From the NCBI RefSeq assembly GCF_023278565.1, contig NC_064681.1, positions 2,728,001 through 2,792,000 of the forward strand: 64,000 bases of DNA, given 5' to 3'. Below are positions 23,192-35,500 of this stretch, piece after piece. The DNA is from Colletotrichum lupini. Lineage: Eukaryota; Ascomycota; Sordariomycetes; Glomerellales; Glomerellaceae. The notes below the pieces were generated by a model. The model made no database searches. It saw only the letters and a program-made list of their open reading frames with translations, and was not told the origin of the DNA. The stretch's first letter is position 1; each line of letters begins with the position of its first letter. A program made the position numbers and the translations under genes.

Positions 23192-24056
23192 CTATTATCG
23201 TAAATTAGTAAGGTATCTCGCTACGTAAAAAAGATAACTTCTTAATATTATATAAAATAAGAGATTTATATTAATTAACTTTATAAAAATAAACGAAAAA
23301 GGAGGCGATTTTTAAATACCGTACGGAATTAAGTAATTATAGCCCTTTATTACTTATAAAAAGTCGACGTTTATTATATTAAACTACGTTAATTAATAGA
23401 ACTACTTAAATAACTAGCTTTTTACTATTACCCCGAGTAGCTTTTTTATTAAACGACTTTTTTATAGCCGGCCTACGATTAGAAATTAACTAGTTAAATT
23501 AATAAAAAGAAATACCTACGTAACGACTATTTACTTAATTAATTAGTATAATGAACGAGCTTAATAATATAATATAAAAAAGTACCGCGCGATTAAAAAA
23601 AGGGATTTTTAAATATAAATATTTTTACTTAGTAGCGAAAGTAACTTTATAAGAGTTATTAAGCTAAGAGATTTATAATATATAGAAAAGTTTATTATTA
23701 CGAGGATCTTATAAGTACGACCTTAAGCTTATAATTTGAATAACCTCTTTATAGCTCCCTTAACTACCCCCCGGGTATTATTTAAAAATATAATATAAAG
23801 GACGGTTTAATAAGGGAGGAGGGGATTTAAAAGTCTTAATAATATTAAGTTAAGAATATTACGGATTTTAGAAATTAATTTAAAAAGAAAGTAGCTATTT
23901 TAAAATAGTCCTACGACCTCCCGCTAAAGTTATTATTAACTTAAAAAAAGGCTAAAAAGATAAGAATTTAAGGGGAAAAGAAAAGAATTTTTTAAAAGGC
24001 TACTAAAAGGCTTCTTTTTATACTAGCTCCTAGCGCAAGATTACTAATTTTAAAAA

Positions 24057-24461
24057 TTAATTAAGTAATAAAAGGGATTATTAGTACGTAATAATTACCT
24101 AATTATAATTAAGCTATAAAAAAGACTACTTAAAAAATATAAAATAGGGTACCGAGAGGCTATAAAAGATAAGATCTCTAAGGTATTTAACTTTATTACG
24201 TATAAGTAATAAATAGGTATTTTTAGTAAGTTTTTAAAATTTATAATTTTATAAAAAAGAGGGTTTAACTTTATTAACTATACTTAACGGCTTATATAGT
24301 TCTTAATAACTTATATAGCTCTTTTATAAGCCGCCCGGCGTTTATTTTTAATTATTTTTATAAAATACTACTTTAAAAAAGGTAAGTTAAAGAAGGAAGC
24401 TATTTAGAGATTATAAAAAGTACGAGGCTTAAGAAGCTAGAAACATATAAAATAGCAGAAA
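24057..24461 (+). other. Internal segment of element 2 missing from element 1
   Basis: Both elements share TTACTAATTTTAAAAA before and AATCCCGAGACTAATTA-type sequence after this point. Element 1 passes directly from one to the other near 7052-7080. Element 2 has about 0.4 kb between, also RIP-mutated. It is probably a deletion in element 1; boundaries are approximate. Confidence 0.65.
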
Positions 24462-27249
24462 TTAGTAATTAGTAAAAATCCCGAGACTAATTATTATATT
24501 TTTTATAGTAAAATAAACGTTTACTATTATTATTATAAAAAGGAATTATTAAAACTTACCTTTTTATATTAAATAAAAAGGAGGATCTTAGTAAGTATAA
24601 TAGCTAGCGTTTTAAAAGGGTAATAGTAATTACTAAAAATAATAAAAACGAGAGTAGTAGCGAGATAATAAGAAGAAATAGGAATTTCTTAGACTTTAAT
24701 AAATTCGTTAAGTAGTAAAAGTACGGATTTATTATAATTAGCGCGCGGATTAGATATATCCTCGTTAAAACTAAATACGCTAATAATTATTAATATAGGT
24801 ATAAGCTAGAGTACGACTTTTAGTAAGTTAGGGTAAAGAAGAAAAGGACGAAACCCGATTTTAAATAGAATCCTAATCCTTTATAAATAAGTAAATATTA
24901 ACCCGGATTATTAAGGGACGTAGATATATAGAATTGCGGATTAACTTAATAGTAAGTAAATTAACGCGGTATTAATTTATTTAATTAAGCTTTATAAGAA
25001 AAAAGGGCTATAGGGGTAACCCCTATTTTATAAAATTATAAATAACTTTAGCTACTAGCTAAATAAATAGTTCGTAAGTATAAGCTTAGGAATTATAAAA
25101 GTAGTTAATAGATTCTTTTATAAGTAAGGGGTATTATTAGCGTAATTATAATTATAAGAGCTATACGAAATATTAATAATAATAATTATAGAGGAGGAAT
25201 TCGTACTATAGAACTAGGTATAAGTTAATAGAGCGTATAATCGCTTTAATAAATTTAAAAAAAGGGTAAACGACCTAGATTTCCTCCTTATAATTACTAA
25301 CGGAAATCTATTATTATAAAAGGATATACCGGAGTAAAATATAGTATTAGAAATACGATAATTAATAATTCTGTCTATTTCGATCTATAACTCGTTACTA
25401 CTACTAATATAAAATTTAGTACTAATTAGCTAATAAGAAAAGAGGTAAACGACTTAAAGTTATTAATAGTACGTAGCGACGTAGGGATTATATATAAATA
25501 TTAAAAATTTAGTAATAAATACGAGGTAATTTACAAACTTTAAAAAAAAAATTTTAAAAGAGAAATTATATTTTAGGGGGAAGTATAAGGTCTTATAAGA
25601 AACCCTAACGATATTTTATAATTATTATAAAAAAGTTAAAATTAGGGAATACTAGTACTATTTAGTAATTAATATCGTACTTATAGGTAAAGCTTTTAAT
25701 TATTATTATAAAGCGGTACGTAATCTTAATTAAAACGACTTTTTTAATATAATTAACGTAATCCAAAGCCGCTTTAGAACTTATAATAAGAACCTAGAGC
25801 TCTTATTTAAACTACGAGCGATTTTTTTTATATTTATAACTAAGATAATAGAGGGTAAATTATAAGTAAAGATCTTTAAAGAGCTTATTAATCGAATTAA
25901 TAAGCTAGCGAAAACTTAGCTAAATAAGGGGATAAATAAACGGAAAGTTAGATATTTTTATACTATAATTTAGCGTATACTAAAGGTAAAAATAACCCTA
26001 TATTAGTTATTTAAAAACTACGAAACGCTCTATTTAAAGCTAAGATTTAGTTTTAATATTAAGGTAAAAATACTACGCTAAACCTATTTTCAAGTATATA
26101 ACGGCCCTTATTAATAATATTAGGTCGATCGAACGTATAATAAGAAAGGAAAAGAGGTTAGATATAGTAATTATTAATAAGGAGGCCTAGATTTATTAAA
26201 TAGGTAGAGATTTAACTTATAAATAAAGTAATAGAAGAGGTAATATTATATTTATAAAAAGGATAAATATTAGTTAAGTAACTATTTTAAAAAAGAGCGT
26301 ACTAAATTATATAAATAGTATAAAAAGTCGAGGGTAGTAAATAATAAAACTAACCCTCGTCGGTTTAATTAATTCTTTATTATATATAAGGGTAGATCTA
26401 GGGGTATAAAACTTAGTAACGGTAGTTAAAATAGTAGTTTAAAGTATATACCCCCTATAAGAAATTTAAAAAATAAAGAAGATCTTACTCCCTATATTAA
26501 CGAATTAGATTATAACGAAATTAATGATATTAATTACTCTTTTTTTACCCCATTAGTTTTTAGAGGATATACGAAGTTAAACGAATAGAGGGTAATAAAA
26601 GCTCTTAATAAGTACGCTTTTATTTATAAATAATAAGGGAAAGTCCCTTAAATAACGGATATAAAAGTAGCTAAAAGGGCGAATTTAATAAGGCCGAAGC
26701 CTATTTTTTTAATAATTAAAGAGAAAACGCTATCTTTTTAATATTTAAAAAAAAAGAATATAGTACTAAGTAAATTTAAGGGTAGCTAAAGGGGTCCTTT
26801 TTATATTACTTAGATCCCTTAAATACTAAGCTTATATAAGTATTTTATACGAGCGAAAAGTACGGCCTAGATAATTTTTATAGGATTATCTTAGATATTA
26901 AGGTATTATAATAATTAACTAGAGGAAAAGGGTAATTCTAAGTATTATAAAAGATCGCGCTAATAATGCTTAATACGTTAATAGCGGGTATTATAAGGAT
27001 TAGTTTTAGTTTAGGTAAGGAAATCGTCGCCCTAGGTATAGTAGAAATAAAGACGTACTTTAAAATAATAACTTTTTATATTTTACTTATTAATACCCTA
27101 TTTTCTTATATTTAAAAGATATAGATTAACTAGGTATTATATTTAATAATATAAGGAATAGAATTTCTAGTAATGAGTATTTTAAGATAGTTAAACGACA
27201 ATAGGGGTATACGTTTATAAAGCTTATTAATAATACGAAGTTAATTAAT

Positions 27250-27420
27250 TACTTAATAAAAAGTCAGCTTAGAAGATCATACTAAAGATTCGGGTACCCG
27301 TCGGTTACGAGGTTATATAACCTCCTAAAATAATTAAATAATAATAATATTAAAATAGGGGTGCTAGAGTAGTTAATAAAAGTATATTACTAATACTAAA
27401 TAAATACGCAAAGCCTACGT
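27250..27420 (+). pseudogene. Copia integrase HHCC remnant (element 2)
   Basis: Equivalent to 9846-9990 of element 1 but with more stops. The RFGYPSVTRLYNLL-like segment and the following CxxC region are still traceable. Confidence 0.65.
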
Positions 27421-29099
27421 AAATTTAAGTTTAAATTGCATAATAAGCTTAACTTTAATTAGGAAATCGTCGTTAATATTTTTTATTTAAATAGTCGGCT
27501 AGTACTATATATAATTGACGTAACTATATCTTTTTAAGTAGGGCAATTCCTTTAGGATTTATAAATAAAAATAGTATAAATAGCCCTGCGAAAAAGCTAG
27601 ATTAATATATATTAAGGACCGCTAGATAGTATTAAAACTAACGCTAATATTAGCTTTAAGTTAGTAAAATTTAGGGATAATATGATAGCTTATAGTATAT
27701 AGTTAAAAGTCGTACCTATTAAAGCGTACTATAGTATTAAAAAGGTAAAAAGGGTATATTAGTAATTAAAAAGGGCGTTTAGAATTATTAAAGAGGAAAA
27801 TCCGGATTTTATTAATAACGAATATTTTTAAATAGTACTTAAATACTATAACGATACTATAGGGCCTAACGGACTTATATTAATACTATTAGTATTTAGA
27901 GTATATTTAAAAACGACTTTAGCCTCGTTATTATTATTAAATATAAGCTAACGAGCCTAAGTAATTAAAAAAGTAATATAAGTACTACGCGAGGTAAGTA
28001 TAAAAAAGTAACTTAACGAAGTAATTACTACGTATAATAGGCCCGATATAGAGGATAATTTAGATATACCGCTAAATTTAAATATATAAGTATAATACGA
28101 AATTATTTAATAATAGGCTAGGCTATATAAGTTAATTTTTATTAACGAGCGCTCTTATATAGTTATAAAAGATTATAACTAGTTACTTAAAGTATTAATT
28201 ATAATAATTAGACCGTATTATATAGATCTTAACGAGGTAATTTTTAATTTATAAAAAAAAGAAGAGCTAAGGGAAATTATATAACCCGCAATAGAGGTAT
28301 AAGAAATTATTTTTAATAAAATTGTTATAATAGTATTAATAGATAATAAAGAAGAGGAAATTACTAAAAGGGTATTAATACTACCGGTAAGACGTTATAG
28401 AAAACTACGATAGTAAGCCCTAATATAGTAATTTATTACTAATAACGAAGTAATTAATACTTTTTATATAATAAAAAAAAAGCCGATTTTAAGCTAGTAG
28501 TTAAATTATATAAAGAAAGTATAATTATAATTATTAAAAAGCCGTATAAGGGATTAGATCTTATTAAAGTAAATACTCTTTATAATCGAGGGGTCTATTA
28601 ATTTATCTTATATAACTTAGAAAAATATATAAACCTTTATATATTTAAATTATAAGTAGTTCGTAAGATTAAAGGGAAAAGAATACTCTAGCTATATAAG
28701 AAGTTTAGATACGTAATTTAGGGGTACGGTAACGTTAAAAAAGCGACGCTACTTATATAATTACCTACTATATAGCGCTATAATTAACGATTAATAATAG
28801 TACTAATAGTATTATTATAGAAGAAGGGATATAAGATTTAGAGCCGTAATATTACCTAGGCCTATACTTAATTAGCTATAGGGTTTATAAAGAAAATCCT
28901 TGCCTATTTACTAAAAGAAATAGTTAGTAAGTACTTAGAAAGTACGATTATTAAAGTACTTAAGCTATTATATAGGCTTATAGAATCGGGTACTTATTAA
29001 TAGGCTATATACTACGATTTTTATATTAATTAATTATTAATAATTATTTTTATATATAACCCGTACTTATTAGTTACGGAGTATAAAAATAACTAATTT

Positions 29100-29250
29100 A
29101 GGATTGTTAAAATATAAATTAATAATATATTAGGCCTATTTAATATTAACTTTATAAAAAAGGAGAATAAGGAGCTTTAGAAAGCGGGCTTCGTAGCGAA
29201 GCTAAAAGAGGTCCTTATAATAAATACCCCCTTAGTATTTAATAATAGGA
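29100..29250 (+). pseudogene. Copia reverse transcriptase remnant (element 2)
   Basis: Aligns with the TDDILGLSD region of element 1; here the catalytic aspartates read as Asn (GAC/GAT to AAT), so the motif is destroyed by G-to-A changes. Confidence 0.65.
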
Positions 29251-30181
29251 TTTTTATACTTAAAAGGGAAACCGTCGTTTTTTAGTAAAAGGGGTAAGGT
29301 AAAAAGATTAACTTCGTTAATTTAAATATAATTAACGTTAAGAAGTAGTATAAGGCTAAGCTTACGTTAGGGGTATATATTATAAGTATTTATTAGCTTA
29401 AGGCGATTTTTAATTATACTAAGGTAGCGTAGGTTATAAATCTAATTAAATAAAATATTAAAGTACTTAATAAGCGGCTTAAGTAATAATAAATAAATTT
29501 CGATTAAGGTCTTATTTATTACTTAATTAACCTTATAATTAATAAGCTCTACGTTTTTATTAATAAGTTATTTACGAATAATAACGACTTTATTTCGTAA
29601 TTAGGGTATATTATTATCTTAGTTAACGAGAGTATAAATAAGAGTAAATTTACTATATATAATAATATAATTTATTATTTATTAACTAAAAATAAGTAAA
29701 TAACGAGAAGTATACTAGCGTTAAAGGTTTATAATATAATTAACGGCATTAACTTCTTTTATATAATTTTAATAATATTAAAGAAGATTACTAATCGAAT
29801 TAGCCTTTTACTTATTCTAATAGTTATTTATACTAATTCTTACTCGTTATATAAATACTTTATTAAATTAAAAACGATTAAAAAAAAGAGGTTTATAATC
29901 GATATTATAGTTTTTAAATAATTATATAAAAAGCACGAGATACTCGAGATTTATTAAATTAATAATAAAAATAACTTCGTAAACGCTTTTATAAAAGTAG
30001 TACTAAATAAGGGATTAGAGTAATTTATAAGTAATAAAAAAGTTATTATACGAATAGAGGGATAGGTTATATAAAAAGAGTAAAGAAAAGGGGGAAAAGG
30101 AAACGACTTAATAAACGGGCCCGAGGTTAAATTATACTTCTAATTATAATAGTTAAATTAATAATAAAAAAAGAAAGTTAG

Positions 30182-30386
30182 TATTAGATCAGAAGTTTAA
30201 TTTAACTATAGTATATAGCTAACTATATAGGGGCTAATTAAGGGCCCTATTTATAATTATCGTAGCTAGCCTAACTTATAGTTAGAACCTCCTTTTTATA
30301 CTTATTACGCAAATATTTATATAGTTTAATTAATCTCTTCGTTAACTACGGTTCGAACTAACTACCCTGTAATAGGGATACTAATA
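30182..30386 (+). repeat. 3' LTR of copia element 2
   Basis: 205 bp; the inner end is mutated to TATTAGATCAG, while the outer end keeps GTAATAGGGATAC. Confidence 0.9.
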
Positions 30387-30391
30387 TAGGG
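30387..30391. repeat. Target-site duplication of copia element 2, right copy (TAGGG)
   Basis: Identical to 22964-22968. Confidence 0.88.
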
Positions 30392-30553
30392 CTCTCATCT
30401 TAGGATGAATTCAGTAGCTCCTATGCTATTCCCCGAAGACTCCATGAAAACACAACGCTTAACCCCTGGTTCATGAATCGTATAACGAATGGTAGAGGCC
30501 GCTGAGCCGTTTTGCCAATGCATTTAAAAAATCTTGCCCGAAATCGAAGAAAC

Positions 30554-31393
30554 TTAACACTCCATGCAGCAAGTAGAGCAGCTGGACTCTGGTGAGGCAG
30601 CCTGCGATTCCCTCTTCTTGGTTTGACGGCACCTCCTTGGGAAGAGGTTATTTCTCAACCTCTGATGAATCTTCTTGTAGTGCTCTCTCTATTGTTGCAA
30701 ATTAGCTTGTGTCTCAATGGGGCTATAATGAGAATGGGCTGAACGAACCATATTGTCTTTCCGGCTGAAGATGCGATCACAGTCCGGGTGCATGCACCTC
30801 ACAGCAGGCTTGTGAGACCCCATGTGCCGTTGAAAGTCCTTGCGCGTCGCAAAACCAACGCCCGCTTGCTGGCATCTCTTTTCGGTGCAGAAGAAGTACT
30901 TTGCATGGCCCCGGAAGTGCTTTCTGAGATCGCACGCGCGCAGGAACACACGCGAGGAGCAGCAACCTGAGTAGCGGCAGCGCCAGTTGCCGGCGACGTC
31001 GAGATAACCCATTTGGTGAAGATCTGCCGGGCCCCAGCTCTCGGGCTGCACCTCTTGTGGGGGTGACCGTGGCGAGACTGGTCCGCTGCTAGTGCTAGGT
31101 GGTGATGCGAAGTCCAAAGGCTCACTGGGGATGGGCGAGAAGTCTGAGCGGGGGGAGGATGCGGTGAATGGGGTGTTGATGGTTGCGTAGTCGGTGTCCA
31201 AGGAGAGTGGAGAAGCGTTGTTCATGAGAGGCATTGATGTTTGGTATGCCGGGAATGAGTATGGATAAAAGAAATTCTCTGTGCCCTCTGATGCGGGGAA
31301 AGGAATGAACTGAGAATCGAATGTGTACACTGGACTATTGCCCTCGACACTGGGGAAGAAGGTGTAAGATGTCTCCTCGAGATAGGAATCCAT
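30554..31393 (-). CDS. C2H2 zinc-finger protein with three fingers, probable transcription factor
   Basis: This 259-aa protein has two exons: 31393-30749 and 30688-30554, with intron 30748-30689 (donor GTTCGT). The N-terminal 125 residues are Ser/Pro/aromatic-rich, low-complexity and typical of an activation region. Then come three C-x4-C fingers: CRYSGC...HFRGH, CTEKRC...HMGSH and CMHPDC...HYKKIH. The third finger is completed only when the intron is removed (RKDNM joined to REHYKKIHQR). This is why I reject the longer unspliced frame that stops at 30689. The tail is basic (RRCRQTKK), a possible nuclear signal. The family in fungi usually comprises sequence-specific regulators; the target is unknown. 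The 3' end lies only 163 bp from the duplication flanking copia element 2. Confidence 0.85.
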
Positions 31394-32083
31394 GGCGCCT
31401 GATACCTGCAGACAAAGAGTATGTTGTTGGAGTGGAAGAGTTGTAGTTGCGAGTGGTTGATGCTATCGCAAAGTATCTTGATGTGAGCTTGAGACGCAGA
31501 AGAAATGAGCTTGGCGAGAACTGGATCGACGACGACGTTTATGTATCTCACGATCACAGGTTCTCCAGATTCTCAAATCACCAATGCACACCTTATGCAA
31601 GTCATATAAACACGGTAGTATAGCTCGATTCGGGATGCAACGTCGGCGGCCCCAAACGCCGGGTGCTGTTTGCGCAGTCTTCCGTCCAAGACGGACGAGG
31701 AGCGTTAGCGGCCTTACGGCGGTGGAATCATGAGATGGGAAAGTGAGAAGCGTGCAACTTGCAAGGCCCCTAGTCGGCATTTGCGTTAGACTTTGACAAC
31801 CTCAGCAGATCTATCCCCAATTTAGGGACAACCAACCGACTGTTTCAATTGTCAGCCATTTGACATCGGCGTTAGACAGCGTTCCTGAGTGTTCTTGCCA
31901 AGGATCTCGTGGCACGAACAGTTGGGGAAATGAGCGGGGGTCGAAGGGAAAGGTGTGCTTCCGCAAGAATGCGATTCGCTAGTCAGCCGTTGTGGAAGCA
32001 TGTTACAGCGTCAGATCGCCTGGAGATCACGAAGAGCACAGCCGCGTTGACCAGGGGCACACATATAGGAGTGCGAACCTATA
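31394..32083. other. Promoter side of the C2H2 gene, no further gene supported
   Basis: Short open frames occur on both strands without recognisable motifs. The region is ordinary in composition and ends at the MITE. Confidence 0.45.
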
Positions 32084-32113
32084 CAGTGGGGACCCATTAG
32101 TCTCCATACAGCG
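32084..32113 (+). repeat. Left terminal inverted repeat of the MITE
   Basis: Begins CAGTGGGGACCC. About 25 of the first 28 bases pair with the right end. Confidence 0.75.
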
Positions 32114-32550
32114 CACAGTATCCCGCAAAATTAGGGATTTTCAACAGTAAAAACAAAGCATTAACTATAACAATAAAAATATGATATAATATATTAAGTA
32201 ATGATTTATCATATTATAAAGTTATATCAGGTTTCATTTTGAATTCGCTATGTTATTAAATCTTTTTTAAAATATGATAAGATGAATCTTACTTATAGTG
32301 GATTATAGGGCGTTAAGAGTGCGAATAATACTGTGTTTGTTAGTACATTTTGAAAAAATTCGGGTACTAGTTTTTTAACTACTAATTAAGTAATGAATAA
32401 AATTACTAAAATTTTATAAAAATAATTTTTATATTATTTAAATAGTAAAATATCTTTTAGAATTTTTTGAGCTATAATTATTACTTAAATAGTAGAGATA
32501 TTACTTATATTAGTATAATAAAGTTAGTGGGTTTACGCTGACGCACTGGG

Positions 32551-32580
32551 AGGTGTATTGAAACTAATGGGTCCTCACTG
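32551..32580 (-). repeat. Right terminal inverted repeat of the MITE
   Basis: Ends GGGTCCTCACTG, the inverted counterpart of the left end. Confidence 0.75.
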
Positions 32581-35500
32581 TATGTGAAGAGTTTTGTTCG
32601 TTCCCCCGGGACGGGATGCCACCGTCTTTCATCAGCGCTGACTGAACTTAGCAGAAGGCATTAATCGATATCTGATCCCTAATTTTGTCGACACCTGGCT
32701 GGGGGATGCTGTCATGCCGCGTTTATTTGCTGGGGGGTTCAGCCGCTGTTATATCTGAAGCCCCTCCGCTCAGACTTCTCAAGTTGATTGCGATTGGCTC
32801 TTGCGATTCTGTCAACGTGAACTCTAAAGTCCAGGAAGCGCAGAGTTCCGAGATGGCTTCTGGGTAGCCAATCGGTATCCCGCAAATTTTGACAACTCGC
32901 TTGTCTCTGGGATAACCCTCTGATGCTCTCCAGTTTCCGAGATGACAGCTGGATTACAACGCAAGCCTGCCCACCAAACCGCCAAGTCATAAACACAGTA
33001 ACCCAAGATGACCCCTCTCAACCCCCCTTGTCTCTTCTGACACTTGAACGTCAATCCTCGTAAGGCTAGACGACAGGCCGTCAACCGTCAATGTCTTTAA
33101 ACGGATAATAGTGGGGTCCTGTCACTGTTCGTGAAATGCGATTCGCTCATGAGAATCGCCCTCAGCCACCACCACTGCATCAGTCGAGACGTCTGGCGGC
33201 AACTCCTCCTCTGCCTACCCGACTGGATTTTCGCCCTTCCTTGTTATGATCGCCGTGGCTCATCAACGTCACTTTCGTCGATGATCTAGGCCCCCCTTCG
33301 AAACGGATCATTCTTACCATAAACAATGCAATCAAGACAAGGGCGGCTACGGCGTTTGCACCATCCGCGCCGACTCTCATCCACATGCAGACCACCTGGT
33401 TCCATGAGAGTGGCTGGACCGCGAATCATCGGCCAACATGGAGGCCTCTCTTCTAGAAAAAACCTGATTGGGCTTACCTCGATGTTTTGGAGCCTGCTTT
33501 CATGAGAAGCAGTAATTCTGCTTTCTCAGGGACGGGTTCGACGATCATGGTTTCGAACATCATTCTGCAATGTGATTCCCCCAATTTCGGTGCTGATTCG
33601 GCCGTGTCTCACCTTTATCTTCTCTGAGCCGTTGTTTATCTGCGTCTCTGCCAAGGTGCTACTCATTCCAGCACTTGTATTGCACCCTAATGATGGAAAC
33701 AGGTGCCAAGCAGAACGGCCTCAATGGGACCCGTGGTTGATGCAGCTCAAGACGCAGCCGCTCATCTTGTAGGGCTAAGAAAATCTCTGAATCGAAATCC
33801 GGTAGAGTCAGAAGTGGTCAGAGTCGATCTTTGGTTGAGTCAGTGTGCCATGGCTCGGTGCGCTAGCAGATCTCACCTTGACTCACCGTGCAACAACATT
33901 GACAAGAAGTCAATCTGAACCTAGATCTTCAGATTGAGTTACGTAGTAGATTGGTAGGCGCTAGCTGCGCACCGTTCAATCGTGAATGAACCCGGGGGAA
34001 CGGCAAAGTTTAAGTATTCTGGAGTGTAAATCCACAACGCCCCTTTTTACTGTCCAAGGGATACTAGTCTTGTGTAAGTGACCGGAGCCGGTGGGACAAC
34101 ATGACTCCAAGAACGATGCGACGTGTCATTCAATTTCAAGGTCCCTATGTCAATGGCCATTGACGCTAGAGAACCTGCCATCGTATGTCATGGATGCAAC
34201 CGGTTGACGACCATTTTTGGGTTATAGACCGAAATTCGCAAATTCGTTTGGATGAAATTTAGAGCGGTTCGTCTCGATGAAGAAATCCATCTAAGCTCTG
34301 ATTTCATATGCATCATCTCAGCTAAGATGCCTCCTTCATGTCAGTAAGAACATGGGGGTCGAAACATTGACAACAGACGTGGAAAGACGTTGTCGGAAGA
34401 GACAGGACGGTAAGCACATGGGAGCCAGAGCTTGGGCTAGAGCAATATGCCCTTTGGTATGTCTTTCTTCTCAGCTGGACTCTGGTAGCTTAATAGATGG
34501 TCAAACTTGCCCCTTATTCTATTAGTAGTACTTGAACGTGTTGATCTTGTAGCTGCGGGACTCCATTGGCCTCGTGTTTCCAATAGGTAAGATTAATAAT
34601 CCCTAGGTCGAAGTCAAAGTTGTTTGATAGCGACAAGCATGTAGATCCCCGTCAAGGATGATACCAATGTTTAACTTGCCAAACGAACGCCAGCCAGGTT
34701 CCAGGCAGACTTCATATGCCGGCTCCCACCCTAGCAAGCTCGTAGCCAATGGCCATCATTCTTGGGCTAGCCAAAGGCTCAGTGAAGGAACCGACTCGGC
34801 CGTATGAGATCCGGGCCAATCATTTTCAGGAAGAGTACCTTATGATGCCTCTGCCTTGAGGTTTATGTCAGCAATGCGGCTGTGTATATCAGTTCGATCT
34901 GTGGTTCACGCTCCCGCAGATTAGGAACCCGCAACATTTGAAACGGAGGCGTTACACAAGCACTGCCTCATGGAGTTCTGCGGCCTTCACTAGTCCCTCT
35001 TCAATTTTACTTCACTGAAATGTCATCGCTGAATAAGATCCGCAAGAACCGTGAATCTGAGGAAGACCGTCTGTCCACCGAAAATAATATACTCCATTTG
35101 GGCTTTGTGAAAAGAATGGGCCGTGTAGAGGCAGTTGGAAGTCATAACTTGATACAGGCACAACTTCTCGCTGTCTATCATTTGAAAAGGACAGTGATTG
35201 GGTATTGATTCAGCCCCGAATATGATTACGTAGTCCTATCTACCTGACCTTAGCTGGTGATAGTCATGCTGATCCCACAAGAGGGCTAGTCACGTGCTGG
35301 AAATCCTTTGTACGATTGAGCGTGTATGTATTTCAAGAACTGGCAGTGAAACTGTTGGCTGACTGGCTAAACGCTTGAGTAAGAGGATAACATTTATACA
35401 AAAAAAGAATGGCTGAATGGAACTGAAGGAGAGGGGCACTGGCCCTATAATTCACGCTCGTCTTCGGAAACGAACAGCGCAACTCTCAGTTAACTTAGAC

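Larger units (their letters stand above)
22969..30386 (+). mobile_element. Ty1/copia LTR retrotransposon, more strongly RIP-degraded (element 2, same family as element 1)
   Basis: This 7,418-bp element has 205-bp LTRs (22969-23173 and 30182-30386) and a perfect TAGGG duplication. It aligns with element 1 throughout and in the same order: integrase remnant at about 27250-27420, RT box near 29105-29145, RNase H at about 29820-30030. It carries many more C-to-T and G-to-A changes than element 1. It keeps an internal segment of about 0.4 kb (about 24057-24461) that element 1 lacks. Both LTRs have three extra bases (TTA) relative to element 1. No open frame remains. It sits in the spacer between the reductase and the C2H2 gene, without breaking either. 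Confidence 0.93.
32084..32580. mobile_element. MITE with Tc1/mariner (impala/mimp-like) inverted ends
   Basis: This 497-bp element is flanked by TA on both sides (32082-32083 and 32581-32582). The left end is CAGTGGGGACCCATTAGTCT. The right end, read inward on the minus strand, is CAGTGAGGACCCATTAGTTT, continuing as TCMATACA in both. The interior (about 32140-32520) is very AT-rich and has no coding potential. TA duplication and CAGTG termini are typical of Tc1/mariner elements. From memory the end resembles the Fusarium mimp/impala terminus (CAGTGGG...AGTTT.AATAC), so it was probably mobilised by such a transposase; none is present in the window. Confidence 0.78.

Noticed and set aside
30689..30748. 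Unspliced C-terminus of the C2H2 gene ending at TAG 30691-30689
   Set aside because: It destroys the third zinc finger. Splicing 30748-30689 restores HYKKIH and a basic tail.
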